Source: Acidobacteriaceae bacterium (GTDB lineage Bacteria; Acidobacteriota; Terriglobia; Terriglobales; Acidobacteriaceae). Taken from it: 35,497 nt of DNA. This document shows, one piece after another, positions 1-8,332 of this stretch. Position 1 is the stretch's first letter, and each line of letters starts with the position of its first letter. A model generated the notes under the pieces. It did no database searches and was not told the DNA's origin. It saw only the letters and a program-made list of their open reading frames with translations. The position numbers and the translations under genes are program-made. The stretch is taken from positions 1-35,497 of the forward strand of contig JASHPD010000364.1 in the NCBI GenBank assembly GCA_030038315.1, written 5' to 3'.

Positions 1-22
1 TCCTCGCTCAACCACCGGCAAG

Positions 23-46
23 GCTCAGGCAGCAGTGCGCCTGAGC
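23..46. repeat. Perfect 8-bp stem-loop near the left edge
   Basis: GCTCAGGC (23-30) pairs with GCCTGAGC (39-46) around an 8-base loop, followed by a very GC-rich stretch (48-65). It lies in the roughly 180 bases beyond the truncated methyltransferase, in which I see no gene, tRNA or recognisable structured RNA. No T-run follows on either strand, so terminator function is not supported. Confidence 0.4.
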
Positions 47-181
47 AGCGGCCGCGGGCCGCGGGGATACTGCCTGAGACCTGGCAAACCCTTATAAACA
101 GCGGCCAGAACCGCACTTCAAACAGATCGCGAACGGCAAGAAACGAAAATCACCAGGAAAGACGCCGCAATCAGGCGAATT

Positions 182-547
182 TCAACGAGTTCCTAGACGC
201 ACATCTACTCGGTCGATGACGCCGGCGCGGGTGAGGTTGGCGCGGGCGATCTCCGCGTGTTTGGGCTCAAGTTCGAGCGTGATGACTTTGCCGTTTGTGG
301 GAATGGCGCGTGCCATCCACGTTGTCGAGTAGCCGCCGAGAGTGCCGATTTCGAGGACGCGCTTTGCGCCGGAGACCTGGATGAGGAGCGCGAGAAATTT
401 GCCGAGGAGCGGCGGCACGTCGATGGCGGGGAGCTTGGCCTTGTGGCTGGCTTCAATCGCGGCGGTGAGCGCGTCATCGGCTGGCGCGAGAAGATCGGCC
501 AGGTAGCGATCGACCTTTGTCCATAGCTTTGGATTGCTGCTTGGCAT
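182..547 (-). pseudogene. O-methyltransferase (SAM-dependent), C-terminally truncated
   Basis: The 121 residues match the N-terminal half of class I O-methyltransferases of the caffeoyl-CoA/catechol type, which methylate hydroxyl groups with S-adenosylmethionine. The SAM-binding motif I is visible as VLEIGTLGGYST (about residues 65-76), followed by the acidic motif ITLELEP. Family members are usually near 220 residues, but this frame stops right after DRVDVRLG with the foreign-looking residues TR. The two other frames downstream do not restore family-like sequence, so the lost half looks deleted or replaced and a single frameshift does not explain it. The start lies 6 bases after the polyprenyl synthase stop, with GGAG upstream, so it was the last gene of that operon. 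It is probably inactive, because the metal and substrate residues of the C-terminal half are missing. Confidence 0.7.
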
Positions 548-553
548 GATGAT

Positions 554-1546
554 TTACTTCTCCCGCGCGACGACGAAATCCGGCACCCAGAGCAGGGCGC
601 GCTTGAAGTCGGATTCCGGAAAACCGGCGAGCGCCTGGCGCGCCTGCTCGGCGTAGCGCTCGGCGACTTCCATCGCGTATGCAACCGAGTCGTGGCGCTT
701 GAGAATCTCCTGAACCTCGTGGCGCGAGACGTGCTCGAAGCTCCGGTCGTCGAGGACGCGCTGGATGACCTGGCGCTCGGCCGGTGTGCCGTGGTCCCAT
801 GCGTGGATGACGGCGAGCGTGGTCTTGCCTTCGCGCAGGTCGCTGGCTACGGGCTTGCCGAGAACGGCTTCGGTGGCGGTGAGGTCGAGCACGTCATCGA
901 CAATCTGGAAGGCGAGGCCGACGGCGCGTCCGTAGGTGGCTACGTTGGTTTCTTCGGCTTCGGTTGCGCCGGCTAGGACTGCGCCGAGGCGCATCGAGGT
1001 CGAGAAGAGGCAAGCGGTTTTGCGGAAGATCAGATCGTAGTATTCGGCTTCTGAGACGGCCTTGCCGAGCTTCTGGATTTGCAGCAGCTCGCCCTCGACC
1101 ATCTGCTGCGTGAGCTCGATGAGCAATTCGAGAATGCGCAGGTTTTTTTCTTCGAGCGCCACCTTGAAGGCCTGCATGTAAAGCCAGTCGCCGGCGAGGA
1201 CGCACTTCTCATTGCCCCATGTGGTGTTGGCGCTGGGGCGGCCGCGGCGCGTGTCGGCGCCGTCGATGATGTCGTCATGCACGAGCGTGGCGGTGTGCAC
1301 CATTTCCACCACGGTGCCGAGGCGGATGGCGCTGCGGCCGAAGAAGCCCATCATGTGCGCGGAGAGCAGCAGCACCGACGGGCGGATGCGCTTGCCGCCG
1401 CCTTCGCGCAGGTACTCGGCGATCTCCGTGATGGTGCTGACGCTGGATGCGGCGTCGCGGCCCAGCTCCTGCTCGATGGCCACAAGGTCATCCCGCAGGA
1501 GTTCGAAGACCTCTCGTGCTGTTGCGATTGCCAGTGTGCTTAACAT
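554..1546 (-). CDS. ispB: Polyprenyl (octaprenyl-type) diphosphate synthase
   Basis: All-trans polyprenyl diphosphate synthase of about 330 residues, which extends farnesyl diphosphate with isopentenyl units to make the quinone side chain. Visible signatures are GGGKRIRPSV (about residues 49-58), the first Asp-rich motif HDDIIDGADTRRG (about 90) and the second, FQIVDDVLD (about 220). These two motifs hold the Mg2+-diphosphate. The start is ATG at 1546 with AGGA just upstream. The open frame continues well upstream, but that part overlaps yajQ and tatD and is not family-like. It lies 32 bases downstream of yajQ and directly ahead of the truncated methyltransferase, so these genes are probably co-transcribed. 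The exact product chain length cannot be read from the sequence. A menaquinone side chain is likely, and the symbol is given by family resemblance. Confidence 0.9.
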   Translation of the reverse strand: MLSTLAIATAREVFELLRDDLVAIEQELGRDAASSVSTITEIAEYLREGGGKRIRPSVLLLSAHMMGFFGRSAIRLGTVVEMVHTATLVHDDIIDGADTRRGRPSANTTWGNEKCVLAGDWLYMQAFKVALEEKNLRILELLIELTQQMVEGELLQIQKLGKAVSEAEYYDLIFRKTACLFSTSMRLGAVLAGATEAEETNVATYGRAVGLAFQIVDDVLDLTATEAVLGKPVASDLREGKTTLAVIHAWDHGTPAERQVIQRVLDDRSFEHVSRHEVQEILKRHDSVAYAMEVAERYAEQARQALAGFPESDFKRALLWVPDFVVAREK

Positions 1547-1578
1547 GCTGTCCTGAGCTTGCGGCTTGGTGCGGGACA

Positions 1579-2082
1579 CTAGTTGGTCCGGTAATTGGTG
1601 AATTGGAGATCGACGCCGAGGTCTTTTGCGCGCAGCAGCGCGATGATGCCCTGCAGGTCGTCGCGGTCTTTGCCGCTTATTCTTACTGTATCGCCCTGAA
1701 TGCTGGCCTGTACCTTTTTCTTGGAATCCTTGACGATGCGGACGATCTCTTTGGCCTTTTCGCCGGGGATGCCTTGCTGCAGCGTGACCTTCTGGCGGAC
1801 GCTCTGGCCGGCGGCGGGCTCGATCTTGCCGTAGGTGAGGTTCTTGAGCGAGACGCCGCGCTTGACGAGCTTCTGGCCGAGGATTTCCTTGACGGCTTCG
1901 AGCTTGTATTCGGCGGCCGAGGCGAGCTGGATCTCCTTGTCGCCTTCGGTGAGCGTGATCTCGGAGTGCGAGTCCTTGAGATCGAAGCGCTGCTTGATCT
2001 CCTTGAGCGCCTGGTCGATGGCGTTGCGGACTTCCTGGATGTCTACCTTGCTGACGATGTCGAACGAATTGTCTTGAGCCAT
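1579..2082 (-). CDS. yajQ: YajQ family nucleotide-binding protein
   Basis: A 167-residue match to the YajQ/UPF0234 family over its full usual length (about 160). The family begins with a conserved SFDIVSKVD block, seen here at residues 6-14, then QEVRNAIDQALKEI and the RFDLK segment, and it ends in a conserved FTNYR motif. YajQ proteins are small cytosolic proteins with two ferredoxin-like halves. Some members bind cyclic di-GMP and affect transcription of virulence genes, and others bind tRNA or nucleotides, so the precise role here is open. The ATG at 2082 has a GGGG stretch about 7 bases upstream. It sits between tatD (60 bases upstream) and the polyprenyl synthase (32 bases downstream) on the same strand, probably in one operon. 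Confidence 0.93.
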   Translation of the reverse strand: MAQDNSFDIVSKVDIQEVRNAIDQALKEIKQRFDLKDSHSEITLTEGDKEIQLASAAEYKLEAVKEILGQKLVKRGVSLKNLTYGKIEPAAGQSVRQKVTLQQGIPGEKAKEIVRIVKDSKKKVQASIQGDTVRISGKDRDDLQGIIALLRAKDLGVDLQFTNYRTN

Positions 2083-2142
2083 GTGGGTGCCCCGCGATGC
2101 AGTCGGGCCGGCGATGCTGCGTCCGGCTTCGGAGTGCTTCTT

Positions 2143-2982
2143 TTAGTTTCCCACGAAGGGCGGGAGATGAAAAAGCCGCTGGAAGTTTTTCGTTGTTGCT
2201 TCGCCGAGTTCGTTGAGGGTGACATTGAGCAGACCGGCGAGGGTTTCCGCGGCGTGGCGCACGAGAGCAGGCTCGTTGCGCTGGCCGCGATGCGAGACGG
2301 GCGCGAGCCACGGAGCGTCGGTTTCGACGAGCACGCCGTCGAGCGGAAGCTGTGCCGCTACGTCGCGCAGGTCTTGTGCCTTGGGATAGGTGATCTGGCC
2401 GGCGAAGGAGCAGAGAAAGCCCATGTCGAGCGAGCGTTTGGCTTGATCGAGCGTGCCGGAGAAGCAGTGCATGATGCCGCCTAAGCCGGTGTGCCGCCAA
2501 TGCTCATCGAGGATGACGAAGAGATCGTCCCATGCAGTGGTTGTTCCGTCTTTCGGTCGGCAGTGGATCAGGATGGGACGCTTGCGGGATGCGGCGATTT
2601 CAAGCTGGCGGATGAGTTTTTCGCGCTGAAGATCGTGCGGAGCGCCTTCGTGGTAGTAGTCGAGGCCGATTTCTCCGCAGGCGATGACTTCGGGCTCGGC
2701 CAGCAGTTTGTCGAGCTTTGATAACGCGGCTTCGTCGGCTTCGGTTGTGGTGTGCGGATAGATTCCTGCGCTGGCGTAGAGCTTTGGCAGACTGGCTCCG
2801 TTTTCGCGCTTGCCGTTGTACTCGCGGCAGAGATCGAGCGCCCGGTGCATCTCGGCGGGGCCTTCGCCGATGCCGATGGCGAGCACCGCGCCTACGCCTG
2901 CTTCGGCAGCGCGCATGAGCATCGCGGCACGGTCTTCAGCGTAGCGCGGGCTGTCGAGATGAGCGTGCGAATCGATGAGCAT
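2143..2982 (-). CDS. tatD: TatD family metal-dependent hydrolase (DNase-like)
   Basis: TatD-type amidohydrolase-fold enzyme of about 279 residues. These are Mg2+-dependent 3'-5' DNases or RNases linked to DNA repair and RNA quality control. The metal ligands are visible: IDSHAHLD at the start (two His), CGEIGLDYY (Glu), ILIHCR (His), IMHCFSG (His) and VETDAPWL (Asp). I chose the ATG at 2982, which begins MLIDSHAHL as in the family. In-frame ATGs at 3030 and 3021 add an unconserved tail and would overlap the divergent gene start at 3029. No strong ribosome-binding site precedes any of them. In many bacteria tatD follows metG directly. Here a small opposite-strand gene separates the two. Confidence 0.92.
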   Translation of the reverse strand: MLIDSHAHLDSPRYAEDRAAMLMRAAEAGVGAVLAIGIGEGPAEMHRALDLCREYNGKRENGASLPKLYASAGIYPHTTTEADEAALSKLDKLLAEPEVIACGEIGLDYYHEGAPHDLQREKLIRQLEIAASRKRPILIHCRPKDGTTTAWDDLFVILDEHWRHTGLGGIMHCFSGTLDQAKRSLDMGFLCSFAGQITYPKAQDLRDVAAQLPLDGVLVETDAPWLAPVSHRGQRNEPALVRHAAETLAGLLNVTLNELGEATTKNFQRLFHLPPFVGN

Positions 2983-3028
2983 TGGTTTCAATTGCAGATT
3001 TGTCGCTTTATCTGAAAGCATAGTCGTC

Positions 3029-3289
3029 ATGCACGATAAAGTTTACCTGCTTTATCACATTCGAGATTCCGGACAGCTTCTACTTGTTGGCGCATATCGA
3101 TCCGAAGCCGAGGCTTCGGAGGCGATCGAACGAGCAAAGAATAAACCGGGGTTTGCCCAGTATCCGAATGATTTTGAGATCCACGGATACGACTTGGGCG
3201 TCGATATTTGGCCGGATGGTTTTTCCATCGAAGAAGAAGTTTTTTCCGACGATGAATTACCGGATAAGCCGTCTAGAAAGCCCAATTAG
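3029..3289 (+). CDS. Small DUF7336-like protein
   Basis: An 86-residue protein starting MHDKVYLLYHIRDSG. The pattern of an N-terminal VYLLYH strand, GAYRSEAEASEAIERAK, a PGF..YP turn, FEI..YDL and a final W.DGF closely resembles a family of small uncharacterised bacterial proteins that I believe is catalogued as DUF7336. No catalytic residues are evident and no function should be assumed. The ATG at 3029 is preferred because the conserved core begins right after it; the frame is open to 2975 but without similarity. The gene lies opposite to its neighbours, ends 11 bases from the convergent metG stop and starts 47 bases from the tatD start. Its sequence is visibly AT-richer than the flanks, which suggests acquisition by transfer. 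Confidence 0.75.
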   Translation: MHDKVYLLYHIRDSGQLLLVGAYRSEAEASEAIERAKNKPGFAQYPNDFEIHGYDLGVDIWPDGFSIEEEVFSDDELPDKPSRKPN

Positions 3290-3300
3290 CTAAGCATTAT

Positions 3301-5466
3301 CTACTTGAGCCGCGCGCCGAGCGGGACGTCTTCAAGGAAGCCGGCGAGGACAGGTGTGCTGTCCGGATTGTCCGGCAGAGACGCGGCGAGCAGCATTCCG
3401 TTTGATTCGAGGCCGCGCATTTTGCGTGGGGCGAGGTTGGCGACGATGACGATCTTGCGGCCGATGAGCTTTTCCGGCTCGTAGTACGCGGCGATGCCGG
3501 CGAGGATCTGGCGCTTTTCGTAGCCAAGATCGACTTCGAGGCGGAGCAGCTTGTCGGCTTTGGGGATACGCTCGGCGACGAGGATCTGTGCGACGCGCAA
3601 GTCCACTTTGACGAAGTCGTCGATGGTGATGAACTGTTTTTCTTCGACCAACTGCTGTGGGGCTGACTGCGCCTCAGGCGCTGCGGCCGTCTGTGGAACG
3701 GCGGCAGGTACAGCGGCAGGCGCAGCCGGAGCGGGCTTTTCGGCGGGGGCTTCGGGTTTTGGCACTTCGGCGAACTTCACGGGTTCAGCCGCTGGTGTTG
3801 GCGCAACAATCTTGTTACCGGCTGCGGCATCGACAGCGCTGGCGTTGTTCTCGTTCTCAAGGTTCTGCATACGATCGATCGCGTCCTTTTCTGCGCGGGG
3901 GAAGAGCGGCGCGGGTTCGCCGAATTTTGTGCCGGCCTTCAATCCGCCCCATTGCAAATTGGTTAGAAATGCCTGCTTGGCTGCATCCTGAATTTCGCCG
4001 AGGCCGAGTTGCTGCCAGACCTTTGCTGCCGATACCGGCAAGATGGGATAGATGAGCGCTGTGGCGATGCGGATGGCTTCTGCTGCCGTGGCCAGCACGC
4101 GGGCTTGCAAGGCGGTATGGTCGGCGTCGCTGCGCTCGGTGGGCTTTTTCCATGGCGCGTTGGCGGTCAGATAGCCGTCGGCTTCGGCTACGAGCGTCCA
4201 CAGGCCTTTGAGCGCTTCGGAAAAATTGAACTCGTCGAAGGCAGGGCCGAACTCGTTGATCGCTCGTTCGGCTGCGGCGCGCAAGGCTGTTTCGGCCTCG
4301 ATGGCTGCGCCGGTTTCCGGCACAACGCCGCCGAAGAACTTGTGCATCATGTTGACGACGCGGCTGACAAGATTGCCGTAGCCGTTGGCGAGGTCGCCGT
4401 TGTAGCGGCGCACGAGCGCGTCGAAGGTGAAGCTGCCGTCCTGGCCGAAGGGGATTTCGCGCAGCAGGAAGTAGCGCAGCGCGTCTGCGCCGAGGACTTC
4501 GTCGATGGTCTCCGCGCGGACGATGTTGCCGAGCGACTTCGACATCTTCGCGTCGTCGAAGAGCAGCCAGCCGTTGGCGCGGATGGATTTCGGCAGCGGA
4601 ATTCCGGCGGCCATGAGAAACGCGGGCCAGTAGACGCAGTGGAAGCGGCTGATCTCTTTGCCGATGAGATGCAGGTCGGCGGGCCAGAATTTCTCGAATT
4701 TTTTCTGCTCGGCGGGATCGTCGGAGCCGTAGCCGAGGGCAGTGATGTAATTGGCCAGTGCGTCGAGCCAGACGTAGACGACGTGTTTCTCATCGCCGGG
4801 GACGGGGATGCCCCAGGAGAAACTGGTGCGGCTTACGGACAGATCTTTGAGGCCGCTGCGGACGAAAGAAATCACTTCGCGGCGCGTGGACTCGGGCTGC
4901 ATGAAGTTGGGATTGGCTTCGTAAAACTGAAGCAGCTTGCGCTCGAAGGCCGAGAGTTTGAAGAAATAATTTTCTTCGCTCACCGTTTCCGTTACGCGGC
5001 CGCAGGTGGGGCAGATGGTTCCGGGAGGGCCATCGACGTAGGCTTCGTCGCTTACGCAATACTGGCCGGTGTAGGTGCTTTTGTAGATGTAGCCCTTGTC
5101 GCGGAGGGTTGCGAACAACTTCTGCACGCCGCGGATGTGGCGCGGCTCGGTGGTGCGGATAAAGTCGTCGTAGCTCAGGCCGAGGCGATCCCAGAGCGCG
5201 CGGAATTCGCCGGCGATGACGTCGGCGAATTCCTGCGGCGTTTTGCCTGCGAGCCTGGCGCTGCGCTCGATCTTCTGGCCGTGCTCGTCGGTGCCGGTAA
5301 GGAACCGTGTGTCGATGCCGAGGGCGCGCTTGCGGCGGGCAATGGCGTCGCAGACGATCGTCGAGTAAGCGTGGCCCAGGTGCGGACGCGCATTCACGTA
5401 GTAGATGGGCGTGGTGAGATAAAAGTGCTCAGTGCTGGGCGCAGTTTGGGTCGAAGTCTTGGCCAT
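3301..5466 (-). CDS. metG: Methionyl-tRNA synthetase
   Basis: Class I aminoacyl-tRNA synthetase (721 residues) that charges tRNA-Met. The HIGH motif appears as PHLGHAYS (about residues 28-35) and the KMSKS loop as AKMSKSLGN. The zinc region reads CVSDEAYVDGPPGTICPTC. The first knuckle therefore has Asp where many homologues have a second Cys, leaving three cysteines. After the anticodon-binding helices a linker rich in Ala, Pro and Glu (about residues 535-605) leads to a C-terminal EMAP/Trbp111-type tRNA-binding domain (about 610-721), which usually also dimerises the enzyme. No clear ribosome-binding site precedes the ATG at 5466. The gene heads the minus-strand group that continues with tatD, yajQ and the polyprenyl synthase, although the small gene at 3029 interrupts the run. 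Confidence 0.96.
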   Translation of the reverse strand: MAKTSTQTAPSTEHFYLTTPIYYVNARPHLGHAYSTIVCDAIARRKRALGIDTRFLTGTDEHGQKIERSARLAGKTPQEFADVIAGEFRALWDRLGLSYDDFIRTTEPRHIRGVQKLFATLRDKGYIYKSTYTGQYCVSDEAYVDGPPGTICPTCGRVTETVSEENYFFKLSAFERKLLQFYEANPNFMQPESTRREVISFVRSGLKDLSVSRTSFSWGIPVPGDEKHVVYVWLDALANYITALGYGSDDPAEQKKFEKFWPADLHLIGKEISRFHCVYWPAFLMAAGIPLPKSIRANGWLLFDDAKMSKSLGNIVRAETIDEVLGADALRYFLLREIPFGQDGSFTFDALVRRYNGDLANGYGNLVSRVVNMMHKFFGGVVPETGAAIEAETALRAAAERAINEFGPAFDEFNFSEALKGLWTLVAEADGYLTANAPWKKPTERSDADHTALQARVLATAAEAIRIATALIYPILPVSAAKVWQQLGLGEIQDAAKQAFLTNLQWGGLKAGTKFGEPAPLFPRAEKDAIDRMQNLENENNASAVDAAAGNKIVAPTPAAEPVKFAEVPKPEAPAEKPAPAAPAAVPAAVPQTAAAPEAQSAPQQLVEEKQFITIDDFVKVDLRVAQILVAERIPKADKLLRLEVDLGYEKRQILAGIAAYYEPEKLIGRKIVIVANLAPRKMRGLESNGMLLAASLPDNPDSTPVLAGFLEDVPLGARLK

Positions 5467-5559
5467 GAGTGGGAATTACGCTGCCGATTCGCCCCGTAAG
5501 CAGGCGGAAATCGTTAGGCAACTTATCTATCCATCTTACGGCATCGGGTTTGATTCGCT

Positions 5560-6057
5560 TTACGCGGGAACCCGCTCTGCGTGTAAGAAGATGTAGTCCG
5601 CGATCAGGTCATGTTTTACGCCATGCTGGCGCACGAGCGTGGCCAGTTGCGCGTAATGGCGGACGGAATGCGTAAGCATGTGAACCAGCACGGTGCGGCG
5701 CGAGGTGCGGAGCGCGCCTGCGGAGCGTGTCTTGAACTCGAGCACTTCCTCCCAGAAGGCTTGGTCGCGGTTGAGAAGCGGGGTCAGTAATTGCATGGCG
5801 CGGTCATGCGTGGCGTAGATCGTTTCGACTGAGTCGTAGGGGATGGCCTCGTAGGGCGTTTGCGGGAGCTCGTTCAACTGCTCGGCGTAACGCAGCTCCG
5901 CGGCGACGATGTGCTGAAGCAGTTGGGCGACAGAATTAGTTCCGCGGATGTCGCAGGGGAAGGTGAGGATTTCCGGGTGCGCGGTGATGACCTGCTTCCA
6001 GCCGCGCGACGTGTGCTCGACCCACTCCTGCAGCTCTGTTCCGGTGATTGCGACCAT
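5560..6057 (-). CDS. DinB family protein (putative metal-binding four-helix bundle)
   Basis: A 165-residue protein of the DinB/YfiT superfamily, four-helix bundles that typically hold a divalent metal with three histidines. Members include thiol transferases such as bacillithiol and mycothiol enzymes, and many are uncharacterised. Candidate ligands are the His in LLQHIVAAELRYAEQL (about residue 49) and two in HMLTHSVRHYAQL (about 125-135), the usual spacing of the family. The start is ATG at 6057 with a strong GGAGG about 8 bases upstream. The frame stays open upstream but runs antisense through argS and has no similarity. It is divergent from argS, sharing a 120-base intergenic region. The substrate is unknown. 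Confidence 0.82.
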   Translation of the reverse strand: MVAITGTELQEWVEHTSRGWKQVITAHPEILTFPCDIRGTNSVAQLLQHIVAAELRYAEQLNELPQTPYEAIPYDSVETIYATHDRAMQLLTPLLNRDQAFWEEVLEFKTRSAGALRTSRRTVLVHMLTHSVRHYAQLATLVRQHGVKHDLIADYIFLHAERVPA

Positions 6058-6177
6058 TTGGATGTCCTCCGCACCACTGAGGATACGGTTTTTCCCGGCA
6101 GAGCGCCAACACCAGCATAAAGTGTGTGTGCTGCTAGAATATCCCTTGTAAATCAAGGATTTCTGAGGTTTTCGCGC

Positions 6178-8241
6178 GTGTATCTGGAACTTCAAAGGCA
6201 GCTTGCCGTGCATCTCCGCTCGGTTCTCAAAGCGAAGTATTCGCTCGATATTGAAAACATTCCCGTTGAGATTCCGCCGGAGCTGAAGTTTGGCGAGCTG
6301 GCCACGCCGGTTGCGCTGCAACTGGCGCGCTCGCTGCGCAAGGCGCCGAAGATGATTGCGCAGGAGATTGTGGAGGCGTTGCAAAGCGATCTCGCGGCGC
6401 TCACCGGCTTTGCGGGGTTTGAGGTCGCGGGCGCGGGGTACATCAATGCGCGGCTGGACCGGGCGGCGTTTGCGCGCACCACTGCCGCGGCGGAACTGCC
6501 GAAGCTGGCGCATCCGTTCTTCAAGCTGGCGAATCCGCCGCACTCGCTGGTGGAGCACACCAGCATCAATCCCAATAAGGCTGCGCATATCGGCCACTTG
6601 CGCAATGCGATTCTGGGCGACACGTTTGTGCGGATGCTGCGCGCGGCGGGCTCCCAGGTCGATGTGCAGAATTACATCGACAACACCGGCGTGCAGGTGG
6701 CGGATGTTGTTGTCGGCTTCCTCTATGTCGAAGGGAAGTCGCTTGCGGAGGTGCGCGCGCTGCTCGATGATTTAAAGGCTCGCGGCGAGCGCGTGGATTA
6801 CTACTGCTGGGATCTCTATGCGCGGACTTCGCAGTGGTATGAGCAGGGAAGCGAGGCGGAAAATGCAGAGCGGAAGAAGCTGCGCTATGCGACGCTGCAC
6901 GCGATTGAAGAGGGCGGCAACGAGACGGCGGAAGTTGCGGAGCTGATTTCTACGGCGGTGCTCAGGCGGCATCTCGAAACGATGCTGCGGTTGGGCATCG
7001 AGTATGACTTTTTGCCGCGTGAGAGCGAGATTCTGCACCTCAAGTTCTGGGAAGTGGCCTTTGAGGAGCTGAAGCAGAAGGGCGTGCTCTACTTTGAGAC
7101 CGAGGGCAAGAACAAGGGCTGTTGGGTGATGCGTCGTCCGGGTGCGGAGATTGCAGACGGCGAGCTGGATGAAGATGCGAAGGCGATTGTGCGCTCGAAT
7201 GGCACTGTTACGTACGTGGGCAAGGACATTGCGTATCACCTTTGGAAGTTCGGGCTGCTTCCGGGGCGCGATTTTGGTTACGAGAAGTTCTTTGCGTATC
7301 CCGATCACGAATGCTGGATTTCGGCGATGCAGGGTGAGGCGGACCATCCGCACTTTGGCGGCGCAAGCGCGATCTACAACGTGATTGATTCGCGGCAGAG
7401 CGATCCGCAGGCTAACGTCATACAAGCTCTACGCGGGATGGGGTACACCGCGCAGGCGGATCACTATACGCACTTCAGCTACGAGATGGTGGCGCTCACG
7501 CCGCGCTGCGCGGTGGAGCTTGGCTACACGGTGGCGGAAGAGGATTTGTCGCGGCCGTATATCGAGGTGAGCGGGCGCAAGGGGTTTGGCGTAAAGGCTG
7601 ATGACCTGATCGACAAGCTGATTGCGGCGACGAGCGAGGAAGTGGAAAAGCGGCAGACGAGCCGCGATGCGACTGAGCGCGAGACGATTGCGCGGCAGAT
7701 TGCGATTGGCGCGCTGCGCTACTTCATGCTGAAGTTCACGCGGAATTCCGTCATTGCTTTCGACTTTAAGGATGCGCTGAGCTTTGAGGGCGAGACGGGG
7801 CCGTATTGCCAGTATGCGGCGGTGCGGATTCGGAATATCTTCCGCAAGGGAGGAACTACGCCGGAGAATGTTTTGGCGGAGTTTGCAGAATTAGCGCGTC
7901 AGCGCGCTGACGCGCATAGCGAGTTAGCAGGTCAGCAGGGCTCTGGGATTGCTGGTTTTCTTGCGGGTGAAGAGAACGAAGATATCTGGGCGCTGTGGTT
8001 GCGTGCGGGACGGCGGTCGCTGGTGCTCGATCAGGCGATTACGGTCTCAGAGCCTGCTTATCTGGCGAAGCACGCGTTTCAGCTTGCGCAGGAGTTCAAC
8101 AACTTCTACCACAAGCATCACATTTTGACGGAAGAGGATGCGGAGCGGAAGACGTTTCTGCTGGCTACGGCGGCTGTGGCATTGCACGAGCTTGTTACGG
8201 TGCTGGGCTGGCTCGGGATTGAGACTCCTGAAGCGATGTGA
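6178..8241 (+). CDS. argS: Arginyl-tRNA synthetase
   Basis: Class I synthetase of 687 residues that charges tRNA-Arg. An N-terminal additional domain recognises the tRNA D-loop. The catalytic HIGH motif is NPNKAAHIGHLRNAILGD (about residues 126-143). The KMSKS equivalent is the degenerate GRKGFGVKADDL, as is normal for ArgRS. The C-terminal DALR anticodon-binding domain contains GPYCQYAAVRIRNIF. I chose the GTG at 6178 because it has TGAGG about 9 bases upstream and begins VYLELQRQL, a plausible N-terminus. The frame is open to a GTG at 6124 without a good ribosome-binding site. A short insertion at about residues 570-590 in the C-terminal domain coincides with a perfect DNA palindrome (7894-7915). 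A terminator hairpin overlaps the stop codon. Confidence 0.95.
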   Translation: MYLELQRQLAVHLRSVLKAKYSLDIENIPVEIPPELKFGELATPVALQLARSLRKAPKMIAQEIVEALQSDLAALTGFAGFEVAGAGYINARLDRAAFARTTAAAELPKLAHPFFKLANPPHSLVEHTSINPNKAAHIGHLRNAILGDTFVRMLRAAGSQVDVQNYIDNTGVQVADVVVGFLYVEGKSLAEVRALLDDLKARGERVDYYCWDLYARTSQWYEQGSEAENAERKKLRYATLHAIEEGGNETAEVAELISTAVLRRHLETMLRLGIEYDFLPRESEILHLKFWEVAFEELKQKGVLYFETEGKNKGCWVMRRPGAEIADGELDEDAKAIVRSNGTVTYVGKDIAYHLWKFGLLPGRDFGYEKFFAYPDHECWISAMQGEADHPHFGGASAIYNVIDSRQSDPQANVIQALRGMGYTAQADHYTHFSYEMVALTPRCAVELGYTVAEEDLSRPYIEVSGRKGFGVKADDLIDKLIAATSEEVEKRQTSRDATERETIARQIAIGALRYFMLKFTRNSVIAFDFKDALSFEGETGPYCQYAAVRIRNIFRKGGTTPENVLAEFAELARQRADAHSELAGQQGSGIAGFLAGEENEDIWALWLRAGRRSLVLDQAITVSEPAYLAKHAFQLAQEFNNFYHKHHILTEEDAERKTFLLATAAVALHELVTVLGWLGIETPEAM
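7894..7915. repeat. 22-bp perfect palindrome inside argS
   Basis: The half-site GCGCGTCAGCG is followed directly by its exact reverse complement, with no spacer. It encodes the loop LARQRADA in the C-terminal domain of ArgRS, where the residues look unconstrained. Confidence 0.9.
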
Positions 8242-8268
8242 GAAGTTCTCCGAGACATCGCGTTTTTT
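8233..8268 (+). terminator. Rho-independent terminator of argS
   Basis: GCGATGT (8233-8239) pairs with ACATCGC (8255-8261), with a smaller GAGA/TCTC helix inside the loop, followed by GTTTTTT. The left arm overlaps the argS stop codon TGA (8239-8241), so the hairpin forms at the very end of the gene. Confidence 0.7.
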
Positions 8269-8318
8269 GTAGTGTCTGAAATGTGCGTATAAGAAGAGCG
8301 GCTGGTGCACATCTGCGT

Positions 8319-8332
8319 TATACTGCCTCCCT
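8319..8332 (+). promoter_or_regulatory. Possible -10 element placing the start site at the ATG (leaderless)
   Basis: TATACT (8319-8324) lies 8 bases before the ATG at 8333. A start site 7-8 bases downstream would coincide with the start codon. There is no ribosome-binding site before this ATG, which agrees with a leaderless message. No good -35 box is seen. Confidence 0.35.

Noticed and set aside
1-181. Possible structured RNA (SRP, 6S or RNase P) at the left edge
   Set aside because: None of the conserved cores of these RNAs could be found on either strand.
1547-2500. N-terminal extension of the polyprenyl synthase frame
   Set aside because: Overlaps yajQ and tatD in another frame and is Arg-rich; the real start at 1546 has a ribosome-binding site.
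4009-5499. Open frame of 496 codons antisense to metG
   Set aside because: A shadow frame; the minus-strand MetRS is beyond doubt.
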